Part shown: piece after piece, positions 54,178-64,000 of the stretch | Layout: each line of letters opens with the position of its first letter | Numbering within the stretch: position 1 is the stretch's first letter | DNA from: Deinococcus fonticola | GTDB lineage: Bacteria > Deinococcota > Deinococci > Deinococcales > Deinococcaceae | DNA length: 64,000 bases | Direction of reading: 5' to 3' | Assembly (NCBI RefSeq): GCF_004634215.1 | Contig: NZ_SMMH01000013.1 | Location: 1 to 64,000 of the forward strand | Position numbers and translations under genes: made by a program | The notes under the pieces: generated by a model | The model's input: only the letters and a program-made list of their open reading frames with translations | Database searches by the model: none | Told to the model about the DNA's origin: nothing

Positions 54178-54214
54178 CAAAAAAGCAGAGGGCGAGAGTG
54201 AACAGCTCTCGCCC
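54178..54214 (-). terminator. Terminator of trxA
   Basis: On the minus strand GGGCGAGAG pairs with CTCTCGCCC (nine bases, 54190-54198 with 54206-54214), extended by GCAGA/TCTGC outside, and ends in TTTTTT (54178-54184). Confidence 0.75.
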
Positions 54215-54230
54215 GTCTGCGCTGCGGTGT

Positions 54231-54566
54231 TCAGTTCGCGGCGACGCTGGCCCCGGCGTGCTTGTCGAGCAGGGCCTCGAAGGCGCGCTTGGGCTGTGCA
54301 CCGACCAGGGTGTCGACGGGCTGGCCGTCCTTGAAAAGAATCAGGGTGGGAATGCTCATGACGCGGAACTGTCCGGCGGTGGCGGGGTTGTCGTCGACAT
54401 TCACCTTGCCTACCTTGACGCGCCCCTCGTACTGACCGGCGAGTTCCTCGACGACTGGCGCGATGATGCGGCAGGGGCCACACCAGGGAGCCCAGAAGTC
54501 CACCAGGGTCAACCCCTCGGAAATTTCGTTGCTGAAGTTGCTGTCCGTAAGCTCAACGGGTTTCAT
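54231..54566 (-). CDS. trxA: Thioredoxin
   Basis: 111 residues with [20 protein letters not shown] (the WCGPC redox site), [20 protein letters not shown] (cis-Pro) and [16 protein letters not shown]. Cytoplasmic dithiol-disulfide carrier for ribonucleotide reductase, peroxiredoxins and methionine sulfoxide reductases. The start at 54566 is seven bases after TATACT, one of the best -10 hexamers in the window, fitting high expression. No trxB nearby. Confidence 0.97.
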   Translation of the reverse strand: MKPVELTDSNFSNEISEGLTLVDFWAPWCGPCRIIAPVVEELAGQYEGRVKVGKVNVDDNPATAGQFRVMSIPTLILFKDGQPVDTLVGAQPKRAFEALLDKHAGASVAAN

Positions 54567-54678
54567 GCCCGGCAGTATACGTCCCCCTGGTATGGTTGCG
54601 CGTTAGGTCCGGGGTGGGGTTTCCCTCATTGAGTGCTTACCTGATGAGCAGCGTGCTCACGCCCGTTAAGCTGCGCTT

Positions 54679-55002
54679 ATGCGGTCGGATTTGCAGGAGG
54701 GCGCGGCCCTGTTCAACGCGGGCTTGTGGTGGGAGGCCCACGAGGCCTGGGAGGGGCCGTGGATGAGCGCCCGGGGCCAGGAGCGGCAGTTCATTCAGGG
54801 CCTGATTCTGCTGGCGGCGGCCCTGCACAAGCGCTGGCACCATGGCAGCCTGACTTCCCGCAATTTCGAGAAGGCCCTGACGAAACTCGCAGACGTGCCG
54901 GAGGTGTATGGGGGCATAAATGTCGCCCGGCTCCGCGAGGAGGTTCGCCTGGCCCTGAACACCGAGGGAATGCACCCCCAGATTCCTCTGCCGTCAGCCT
55001 GA
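54679..55002 (+). CDS. DUF309-domain protein
   Basis: 107 residues. EGAALFNAGLWWEAHEAWEG and FIQGLILLAAALHKRWHHG are the DUF309 helical signature, with conserved His/Glu that may bind a ligand. Function unknown. The ATG is six bases after TAAGCT. The PfkB-type kinase gene follows after 51 bases on the same strand. Confidence 0.88.
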   Translation: MRSDLQEGAALFNAGLWWEAHEAWEGPWMSARGQERQFIQGLILLAAALHKRWHHGSLTSRNFEKALTKLADVPEVYGGINVARLREEVRLALNTEGMHPQIPLPSA

Positions 55003-55053
55003 GCGGCGCCTGAGCTGTGCCCGCCGGAGGGTGCGCTATCCTACGCGGCAGTC

Positions 55054-56007
55054 ATGAGCGAACGTCAACCTCTGGTCTCGCTGGGTGATCTCACCTGGGA
55101 CGTCCTGGCGAAACCCGACACCATGCTGCTGCCCGGCGGGGACACCACCGGCCGAATGGAACTTTCCGGCGGCGGCAGTGCCGCGAACCTGGCGGTGTGG
55201 GCGCGGCGCGTGGGCCACCCGTCGACTTTTGTGGGCAAGATCGGCCAGGACCGTTTCGGTGACCTGGCCGTGCAGGAACTGGAGGCCGAGGACGTGCAGG
55301 CCGAGGTGATCGCCACCCGGGCGCACCTGACGGGCGTGATTCTGGCCCTGATCGACCGCCGGGGCCAGCGGGCCATGCTGACCGGACAGGGCGCGGACTG
55401 GGAGTTGCTGCCCGAGGAGCTGCCGGTGAAAGTACTGGAAGGCGCGGGGCACCTGCACCTGACTGCCTGGAGCCTCTTTCGTGACCCGCCCCGCGCGGCG
55501 GCGCTGGCGGCGGCCAGGCTGGCCAAGGCGGCGGGCGCGACCCTCAGCCTCGATCCGGGGAGTTTCCAGATGATTCAGCAGATGGGTGTCGACAGCTTTC
55601 TCAATGTTGTGGATGGTATTCCTTTTGACGTGATGTTCCCCAACGACGACGAAGCCCGCGCCATGAGCGGTGAACACCAGCACGACAGGGCGCTGGACTG
55701 GCTGCGGGAGCGTTACCCGCAGGCGCTGGTGGTGCTGAAAATGGACGAGGACGGCGCCCTGATCGAGGGGCCGCAGACGCCGCGCGTACACGTACCCGCC
55801 ACGGATGACCAGCTGGTGGACGCCACGGGCGCGGGCGACGCCTTCGGCGGGGCGTTCCTGGCCGGGTGGCTCAGGCACCGTGACGCGCAAAAGGCCGCGC
55901 AGGTGGCGGTGCAGGTGGGGGGCTGGGTGGTGTCGCGCTTCGGTGCCCGACCGCCCGCCGACGACGAACTCACGCGCCGCCTGACCTTGCAGGCGGTGAG
56001 CGCGTGA
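55054..56007 (+). CDS. PfkB-family carbohydrate kinase
   Basis: 317 residues of the ribokinase/PfkB fold: [20 protein letters not shown] and [12 protein letters not shown] at the N-terminus, and [20 protein letters not shown] with the catalytic Asp and anion hole. It phosphorylates a sugar or nucleoside; the substrate is not evident. The stop overlaps the mltG start as GTGA, so the two genes are coupled, which suggests a role related to cell-wall recycling, though that is inference. Confidence 0.9.
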   Translation: MSERQPLVSLGDLTWDVLAKPDTMLLPGGDTTGRMELSGGGSAANLAVWARRVGHPSTFVGKIGQDRFGDLAVQELEAEDVQAEVIATRAHLTGVILALIDRRGQRAMLTGQGADWELLPEELPVKVLEGAGHLHLTAWSLFRDPPRAAALAAARLAKAAGATLSLDPGSFQMIQQMGVDSFLNVVDGIPFDVMFPNDDEARAMSGEHQHDRALDWLRERYPQALVVLKMDEDGALIEGPQTPRVHVPATDDQLVDATGAGDAFGGAFLAGWLRHRDAQKAAQVAVQVGGWVVSRFGARPPADDELTRRLTLQAVSA

Positions 56008-57035
56008 CGCGCCTGCAAGGGGGCGGCCTGCCCACCTGGCTCAAGGTGCTGCTGGCCCTGCTGGTGCTGGCCCTGCTGGCGGTGCTGGGCGCGGCCATGT
56101 ACGTGAAAAGCCTGTTCGGCCCGGCGGGCGGCGGAACTTACGAACTGGAGATCAAACCCGGCGAAACGCCCGGCACCATTGCCCGCAAACTGGAAGAAAA
56201 CCGCATCGTGAAAAACGCGCGCGTGCTGCGCTACGTCATGGATCAGAACGGCACCGCCAGCAAGCTGAAGGAAGGGTTCTATGACCTCAACGGCAAGATG
56301 AGCGTGAATCAGGTGGCGGACAAACTGGCTGGCCCCGCCCGCATTCAGGTGGTCAACGTGACTATCCCCGAAGGCCGGCGTATCAAAGACCTGCCGGCCA
56401 TCTTCCAGGCAGCCGGCTTTAATGGCGCGCAGATTGCCGCCGCACTGAAGGACACCAGCCTCAGCACGTACGCCAGCGGCAAGCAACCCGACCTGGAAGG
56501 CTTCGTGTTCCCCGCCACCTACGAATTCCGGCCCAAGGACAGCGCCAGTACCATGGTGAAAAAGATGGTAGAGCGCATGGATCAGGAATTCACGCCCGCC
56601 AACGTCGCCAAAGCCAAAGCGCAGGGCCTCAGCGTGCGCGGCTGGGTGATCCTGGCCAGCATGGTGCAGGCCGAAGCTGCCAATGACGGCGAAATGCCCG
56701 TCATTGCCGGGGTGTTCCTGAACCGCCTGGATGAGGGCATTGCGCTGGGCAGCGACCCCACCGTCGCCTACGGTCTGAACAAAGACCTGCCGGAACTTGA
56801 CCGGAGCGCCGGGGACTTTACCAAGGACACGCCCTACAGCACCTACACCCGCCAGGGGCTGCCCGCCGGGCCGATCAACAACCCCGGCAACCCCGCTTTA
56901 ATGGCTGTCCTCGATCCCAAGCGCAAAATGAACGACGGGCGCGACGCCCTGTACTTCCTGCACGCCAGAGACGGCAAAATCTACGTGAACCACACCTACG
57001 CCGAGCACCTGCAGGACAACGAGCGCCACCGCTGA
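56004..57035 (+). CDS. mltG: Endolytic murein transglycosylase MltG
   Basis: Cuts nascent glycan strands inside the chain and so sets their length. The 343-residue protein has one N-terminal membrane helix ([20 protein letters not shown]), a LysM-like region ([20 protein letters not shown]) and the YceG catalytic domain: [32 protein letters not shown] with the catalytic Glu, [11 protein letters not shown] and [23 protein letters not shown] start at 56004 overlaps the kinase stop. A 17-bp terminator stem follows. Confidence 0.96.
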   Translation: MTRLQGGGLPTWLKVLLALLVLALLAVLGAAMYVKSLFGPAGGGTYELEIKPGETPGTIARKLEENRIVKNARVLRYVMDQNGTASKLKEGFYDLNGKMSVNQVADKLAGPARIQVVNVTIPEGRRIKDLPAIFQAAGFNGAQIAAALKDTSLSTYASGKQPDLEGFVFPATYEFRPKDSASTMVKKMVERMDQEFTPANVAKAKAQGLSVRGWVILASMVQAEAANDGEMPVIAGVFLNRLDEGIALGSDPTVAYGLNKDLPELDRSAGDFTKDTPYSTYTRQGLPAGPINNPGNPALMAVLDPKRKMNDGRDALYFLHARDGKIYVNHTYAEHLQDNERHR

Positions 57036-57042
57036 GAAAACC

Positions 57043-57100
57043 GGAGCGGGTGGTGAGAAGAGGAAGTTTTCCCCTTTCTCACCACCCGCTCCTTTATCCC
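57043..57100. terminator. Strong bidirectional terminator after mltG
   Basis: A perfect 17-base stem, GGAGCGGGTGGTGAGAA (57043-57059) with its complement at 57076-57092, around a 16-base loop; TTTATCCC follows on the plus strand. It separates mltG from the convergent gene at 57105. Confidence 0.8.
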
Positions 57101-57104
57101 ACTA

Positions 57105-57890
<786 letters not shown>

Positions 57891-57948
57891 GTTGAACCTC
57901 ATTTCAAACGGTGTCAGTGACGAGAAACTGACGCGTGCAGGGGCGAAC

Positions 57949-60135
57949 TTAATCCTTCAGGTAAACGACGCGGCAGGCCTTGCCGGCGGCGCGGAACTGC
58001 GCGGCGGCCGCGGCGTCCAGTTCGGTGTCGGTGAACACACTGGAGTTGGGGGCAAACTTGGTGGGCCTGATCTTGCTGGCCTTCACGCGGGTAACGTTCT
58101 TGAACCCGCCGATGGCCCCTTCTGACGTGATGTAGGTGTGCAGGTTGCCTTCTTGCACCAGCTGGCTGCTCACACCACCAATCAGGGCGGCGTCGGGCCA
58201 CAGTTGCGTGCCAGCCGCGTCGAACACGAAACTGCTCATGTCGCGCTGGAAGTTACCGAGGCCGCGCACGTCCACGACCACCGAGCAGTTCAGGGGCCGG
58301 TTCTCGTTTCCGGCGGTGGCCCCACCGCCCCCCCCGGCCCGGGCCGTTTCGCCGCCGCCTGCGCCGGAACCGCCGGCCCCAGTGCCGCCAGTTCCAGAGC
58401 CGCCCTGGCCGGCCGCGCCCGCCGCCGGAGCCGCCCCGGCGCCGGAACCGTTGCCCGCTCCGGTGCCTGCGCCGCGCCCGCCTGCCGGGGTTTCCCCAGT
58501 GCCGTTGCCACTGCCGGGGGCGGTGCCCGTGCCGCCAGTGGTGGGGCCGCGTCCGGCAGCCGGCGCACCTGTTTCGGTGGCGCCACCTGCGCCGTTGCCC
58601 GTGCCGCCCGTGGACTGGCGCGGCGCGGCTGCGGCCTCGGGGGTGGTGCCATTACTGTTCGGTGTTCCCCGGTTGGGCGCTTCGGTCTGCGTACCGGGAG
58701 ACGTACTGGTGGCCGTTCCTCCACTGCGCGGGTTGGTGGTCGGGGTGCCTGCGCCTGTTCCGGCCGCGGCGCCGGGCGTCTGCGCGGCCCGTGGGGTTTC
58801 GGCGGCGGGGGCGGCGCTGCTGCCCGCGCCCTGTGCTCCGCGCGACTGGGGGTTTGGCGTGGGTTGGGGGTTGGGGCTGGCCGGCGTGGGCGTGCGGGCC
58901 GGCGTGGTGGCGGCCGGGGCCTGAGCGGTTGGGGCAGGCGTGGTGGCCTGTCCGCGTCCGGTGCTGGTGGTCGGCGCCGCCGTGGGGGGGGTTTCGGTCA
59001 CCCGGCCAGCCCGGCCCGCGTCCGTGGTCGGGGCGACCGGAATGGGTTCCCCGCGCCCGGTGGTGGACGCCGTGGGGGCGGTAGCCGTGCTGCTGCTGGC
59101 CTGAGGGCGGGCCGGAATGCGTGCCGTGGCTGGCCCGGCGTCCACATTGGTGTTCGCCGACGACGCACTGGGCCGCGCCGGGGCGGGCTCCTCGGTACTG
59201 GTCGCCGCGCCGCGTGCGGGGGCGGTCGAGTCGGTTTCACTGCTGGGCGCGGCCTGGTCGCGCCGTGGCAGTGCGGTGACGGGCTGCGGTTCCGCTTCGG
59301 GTGCGGCGGCGGGGGCCGGCACGGGCTGTGCCGGGGTTTCCGGGGCGGGGCGCACAGCTTCCGGCTGCGGTTCCACGCTGCCCGGCACGCTGGGCCGCGC
59401 CTGCGCCTGCTCCGGCGCGATTTCCGGTGTGGCGGGTTGCGGGTTGGCGGGCGTGGGCAGCGAAGATTCTGGAATGTCGATGGTGTTGTCCGGTACGCGC
59501 ACGGTGGAACCGGAGTCGGTGGCGATGGCTTTGGGAACGGGCAACGGCTCTGCGCCCGTGACTTTCGGCAATTGCGGCAGCGGCGCGGACTCAGCGGGTT
59601 GCAATGGATTCACGGCCTGCGCCGGCTGCTCGGCGGGCGTGGGATCCTGAGCGGGAGACGCCGCAGGCGTCGGGGCCGGGGTGGCGGGCGGGCGCACCGG
59701 AGCCTGCGGCGTGGGCGCAGCGGGCGGGGGCGTGGCGGGTTTCACCGGGGCGGCGGGGGTCGGGGCAGGTCTGGTGGCCTGCACCACCGGTTTTGCCGGC
59801 ACAGGTTGCGGCACTGTCTTCGGCGGCGTTGGTGGTGGCGTTTTCGGTGGAGTGACTGCCGCAGCGCTGCGTGGGTTCACTGGGGGGCGCGGCGGCGTGA
59901 CCGGGGCCGCCGTTACGGGTTGCGGCAGGTCAGCTGGGGCGAGTGTCACCACTTCCAGCGGCGCACTTTTCAGCTCCTGCCTGGTGGGCGGGCGGAAGGC
60001 GGGCCTGTCCGGCTTCAGCAGCGCCAGGCCGCCCAGCAGAGCCACGTGCAGCAGCACGGTCGCCGTGATCGACACGGCCCGGTCACGCCGCTCCTGATCC
60101 GGCGGCAGGGGTTTACGGGGAAAGAAAGTGGTCAC
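57949..60135 (-). CDS. TonB-like protein with very long Pro/Ala/Thr/Gly-rich linker
   Basis: 728 residues. A membrane anchor near residues 24-41 (ITATVLLHVALLGGLALL) matches a TonB-type signal anchor. Residues about 50-610 are low-complexity, first Pro/Ala/Thr-rich, then Gly/Thr/Ala-rich, ten times the usual linker. The C-terminal 110 residues are folded, with GLGNFQRDMSSFVFDAAGTQ and KACRVVYLKD, and two cysteines; they do not look like a standard TonB C-terminal domain. ExbD and ExbB genes precede it, so it probably transmits proton-motive energy across the thick Deinococcus envelope. GTG start at 60135 with GAGG upstream. Confidence 0.75.
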   Translation of the reverse strand: MTTFFPRKPLPPDQERRDRAVSITATVLLHVALLGGLALLKPDRPAFRPPTRQELKSAPLEVVTLAPADLPQPVTAAPVTPPRPPVNPRSAAAVTPPKTPPPTPPKTVPQPVPAKPVVQATRPAPTPAAPVKPATPPPAAPTPQAPVRPPATPAPTPAASPAQDPTPAEQPAQAVNPLQPAESAPLPQLPKVTGAEPLPVPKAIATDSGSTVRVPDNTIDIPESSLPTPANPQPATPEIAPEQAQARPSVPGSVEPQPEAVRPAPETPAQPVPAPAAAPEAEPQPVTALPRRDQAAPSSETDSTAPARGAATSTEEPAPARPSASSANTNVDAGPATARIPARPQASSSTATAPTASTTGRGEPIPVAPTTDAGRAGRVTETPPTAAPTTSTGRGQATTPAPTAQAPAATTPARTPTPASPNPQPTPNPQSRGAQGAGSSAAPAAETPRAAQTPGAAAGTGAGTPTTNPRSGGTATSTSPGTQTEAPNRGTPNSNGTTPEAAAAPRQSTGGTGNGAGGATETGAPAAGRGPTTGGTGTAPGSGNGTGETPAGGRGAGTGAGNGSGAGAAPAAGAAGQGGSGTGGTGAGGSGAGGGETARAGGGGGATAGNENRPLNCSVVVDVRGLGNFQRDMSSFVFDAAGTQLWPDAALIGGVSSQLVQEGNLHTYITSEGAIGGFKNVTRVKASKIRPTKFAPNSSVFTDTELDAAAAAQFRAAGKACRVVYLKD

Positions 60136-60202
60136 GTGCGCCTCACTGTCATCAACCTCACTGCTGTGCCCCTCAATACTCCTGACTTCACGGCTCCTAC
60201 CT

Positions 60203-60616
60203 TCACTGCGCCGTGCGCGTTCCTAGCGCCAGCCGCTCCCCGCCGGACGCTTTGATCACGTCCATGACCTTTACGACCGCGCCATAATTCCCACGCTCGT
60301 CGGCGCGCAGGCCCACCACGCCGTTTGAAGTAACAAGCAGCGGCTTAAGTTGCATCTTCAGTTTGGTCAGGGTAGTTTCCTTACCGTTCAGGAACACCTT
60401 GCCGCTTCTGTCCACACTGACGATGGGCAGGGCCGGCGTTTCCTTGACGGTGGTGCTGGCCCGCGGCAGGTCGAGCGGCAGGGCGTTTTGCCGGACGCCC
60501 AGGCTGCTGGTCAGGAAGAAGAAGATGAGCAGCAGCAGCACGATGTCGACCATCGGCGCGAAGTCGAAGTGAATGGCCTGATCATCGTCGCGCATGCGGC
60601 GGCGGAGCGCGGCCAC
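60203..60616 (-). CDS. exbD: ExbD/TolR-family biopolymer transport protein
   Basis: 137 residues. The single membrane helix FAPMVDIVLLLLIFFFLTSS contains the proton-carrying Asp, preceded by a cytoplasmic RRRMRDDDQAIHFD, and followed by the periplasmic domain with VDRSGKVFLNGKETTL and LRADERGNYGAVVKVMDVIK. Works with ExbB. The GTG at 60616 is one base after the exbB stop (TGAG-GTG), so the two are coupled; an ATG at 60595 is a second candidate. Confidence 0.92.
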   Translation of the reverse strand: MAALRRRMRDDDQAIHFDFAPMVDIVLLLLIFFFLTSSLGVRQNALPLDLPRASTTVKETPALPIVSVDRSGKVFLNGKETTLTKLKMQLKPLLVTSNGVVGLRADERGNYGAVVKVMDVIKASGGERLALGTRTAQ

Positions 60617-60617
60617 C

Positions 60618-61322
60618 TCAGTCCCCCACCACGGGCGTACCCGGCACATGGTCGAAACTCAGGGTCACTTCCGGGACACGGGCTGGCGCCGGAGCCACCG
60701 CCACGGCACTGCCCCGGCCCAGCCAGGAGGGAAGTTCTTCACGCACGCGCTCGGCCTGCGTCATGATCGCGTCGGCCCGGCTGCGCAGCGCGTTACGCAG
60801 CACGTAAGCCACGATGGCGATGATCAGACCGGCGGCCGTGTTTACCAGCGCCTCGCTGATGCCCTGCGCCAGTTGCGCGGGCGTGGGGGCAGAGGTCTGG
60901 CTGAACACGATGAATGAGCGCACCATGCCCACCACCGTGCCCAGCAGGCCCAGCAGCGGGCCGATCTGTGCCGCCGTCCCCAGGGCACTCAGGCCCGCGT
61001 ACACGCGGCTGTCTTCCTGCAAGATCGCGGCGTTCATGGCCGCCTGGGCTGCGTCCGGGCCACGGTCGGCGCGGCTCAGGCCCGCCCGCAGCACGTTGGC
61101 CGCCGGGGAGAGATTGCCCGAGGAATCCACTTCACGCAGCGCCGCCACCGGGCCGCTCTCTGCCGTAACGGCCCGCGCCCGCTCGATCAGCGTGCTGGCC
61201 GTTTGCCCCAGCCGCGAAAGCGCCATCACCCGCATGACCGCCAGGTACACGACGTACAGCGAAAGGGCCAGCAGCACCCACAGCAGCGGGCCAGCATTCC
61301 GGGCGAGATCCAGGACATTCAT
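60618..61322 (-). CDS. exbB: ExbB/TolQ/MotA-family proton channel protein
   Basis: 234 residues with three membrane segments: one near the N-terminus (GPLLWVLLALSLYVVYLAVM) and two near GTAAQIGPLLGLLGTVVGMV and GISEALVNTAAGLIIAIVAY, which hold the family's Gly/Thr ion-path residues. Forms the proton channel with ExbD. The ATG at 61322 is chosen over one at 61367, since TAATCA lies seven bases before it. First gene of the unit. Confidence 0.93.
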   Translation of the reverse strand: MNVLDLARNAGPLLWVLLALSLYVVYLAVMRVMALSRLGQTASTLIERARAVTAESGPVAALREVDSSGNLSPAANVLRAGLSRADRGPDAAQAAMNAAILQEDSRVYAGLSALGTAAQIGPLLGLLGTVVGMVRSFIVFSQTSAPTPAQLAQGISEALVNTAAGLIIAIVAYVLRNALRSRADAIMTQAERVREELPSWLGRGSAVAVAPAPARVPEVTLSFDHVPGTPVVGD

Positions 61323-61973
61323 TAAGAACTGATTACCACGCCTTTGCATGGCAAGCGTGAAAAACATGGGAGAAAAGCCCGCAGACCGCCGGTCTGAAAG
61401 TGGTTCTGTCCCGGCGCCAGTACCCTAGGCTTAGAGCCGCCTATCGCCCCGCCAGCCCGTTGGATAGCAGTTCCTCGGACTTTTTTATGTTCACGAGTCC
61501 TACACCTCTGCCGCCAGGGTGATTGTGTAGAAGGAATTCATGATGATGTCCAGTTCCCCGGCGTTCAGCACACCGGATTCCGGCACGACCTCGTGGATGG
61601 ACTAGGGCTAGAGCGTGGCTTCACCAGCCAGTCGGTTAGCGCTCTCGTCCCCGAATTGCGGGTTGCTGGCAGTCACACACCGAGGCAGCCGGTCTACTCG
61701 TCGGTTAGGGCTGCCCCAATATTCCCCTCTTCAGTAGGGAGATCCCCACTGCCCCCATTTCATCTTTCACAGCGCATCTTTTCTTTTTGGCTGCTCGTTC
61801 CAGTTGGGCAATATTGCCCAGATCAGTGGCATGACCACAACCGCTATCACTGCGCGGGTACTGTCCTAAATCCACAGTAACTTACTCAGATTTCAGGTAA
61901 ACTATGCAGGCAAACAGGAACCATTCCTGAAAAGGAACTGCCCTGAAACCCTGCACCCCCAGCAAGGAGACCC
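61323..61973. other. Long intergenic region upstream of sufC
   Basis: 651 bases with no credible gene; a 95-codon frame at 61593-61880 has an unlikely composition. It holds a perfect 16-base palindrome TGGGCAATATTGCCCA (61805-61820), and TAAACT (61898-61903) about 70 bases before sufC as a possible -10. Base composition is closer to balanced than in the coding parts. The region 61440-61800 shows nothing recognisable. Confidence 0.45.
61805..61820. promoter_or_regulatory. Perfect 16-bp palindrome upstream of the suf genes
   Basis: TGGGCAATATTGCCCA reads the same on both strands and lies about 150 bases before sufC. It has the size of a homodimeric repressor site, and no regulator is known to me with this motif in Deinococcus. 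About one such palindrome is expected by chance in 64 kb, so its position is the only support. Confidence 0.3.
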
Positions 61974-62732
<759 letters not shown>

Positions 62733-62824
62733 AGCCGCGGAGGGCTGAAGGCCCAGTGTCGCCGGACGCTCTGGCTCTCCCGCCTTCCACGTTTCGCCTT
62801 GTCTACCCTCTCAAGGAGAATCCA

Positions 62825-64000
<1,176 letters not shown>

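Noticed and set aside
61593..61880. 95-codon frame upstream of sufC
   Set aside because: No ribosome-binding site or -10 hexamer, unlikely composition, and it spans the palindrome at 61805.

Overview
The window is GC-rich bacterial chromosome that I assign to the genus Deinococcus; the species cannot be named from sequence alone. Four things point there: a 300-residue single-stranded DNA-binding protein with two OB folds inside an rpsF-ssb-rpsR-rplI cluster; 17-bp palindromes resembling the Deinococcus radiation/desiccation response motif (RDRM); many genes whose start codon lies only 5-7 nt after a TAnnnT -10 hexamer, the leaderless layout known from Deinococcus; and a 23S rRNA gene with its own strong promoter and no 16S gene beside it.

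Layout. 1-104 is the 5' end of a 23S rRNA gene on the minus strand, with its promoter upstream. 566-5 kb: purE, purK, a VanW-domain exported protein, a GNAT acetyltransferase and a LysE-type exporter. 5-14 kb: asparaginase, a decayed DUF427 gene, pth, a peptide deformylase/threonine dehydratase fusion, an M42 aminopeptidase, a DUF4126 membrane protein, a Nudix-like protein without catalytic glutamates, a PIG-L deacetylase and an orphan ABC solute-binding protein. 14-20 kb: an Arg-Gly-rich repeat protein behind a structured leader, adenine deaminase, fabH, trigger factor, and tRNA-Leu and tRNA-His. 20.7-24.1 kb: a ba3-type cytochrome oxidase operon (CBS-domain protein, a 56-residue subunit IIa, CuA subunit II, subunit I, cytochrome c), preceded by a BTAD/SARP-type regulator. 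25-33 kb: esterase, aldo/keto reductases, homoserine dehydrogenase, a frameshifted short-chain dehydrogenase coupled to an acyl-CoA ligase, RidA, and a one-chain MntA-HepT toxin-antitoxin protein. 33-38.3 kb: a Tat-exported metallo-hydrolase, acpS, and a two-gene unit (134-residue partner plus 974-residue DUF4132 protein) with an RDRM-like site in its promoter region. 38-48 kb: a lipoprotein, a transposase scrap, an RNA m5U methyltransferase, mqnC, a YchJ protein, gamma-glutamyltransferase, an Na+/H+ antiporter, and an AMIN/Amidase_3 cell-wall amidase. 48-57 kb: a PaaI thioesterase, the ribosomal/ssb cluster, a RodZ-like protein, trxA, a PfkB kinase and mltG. 57-61.3 kb: an ExbB-ExbD-TonB-like system whose TonB-like protein has a very long low-complexity linker. 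62-64 kb: sufC and the first 392 codons of sufB.

How it fits together. Most of the window is housekeeping: purine synthesis and salvage, lipid initiation (fabH, acpS), translation, envelope assembly, aerobic respiration, menaquinone synthesis by the futalosine route, and iron-sulfur assembly. The parts most worth attention are the DUF4132 unit with an RDRM-like operator, the fused MntA-HepT, the deformylase/dehydratase fusion, the Arg-Gly repeat protein, and a 123-bp dispersed repeat present twice whose ends supply the stop codons of two flanking genes. No prophage, CRISPR array or intact insertion sequence was seen.
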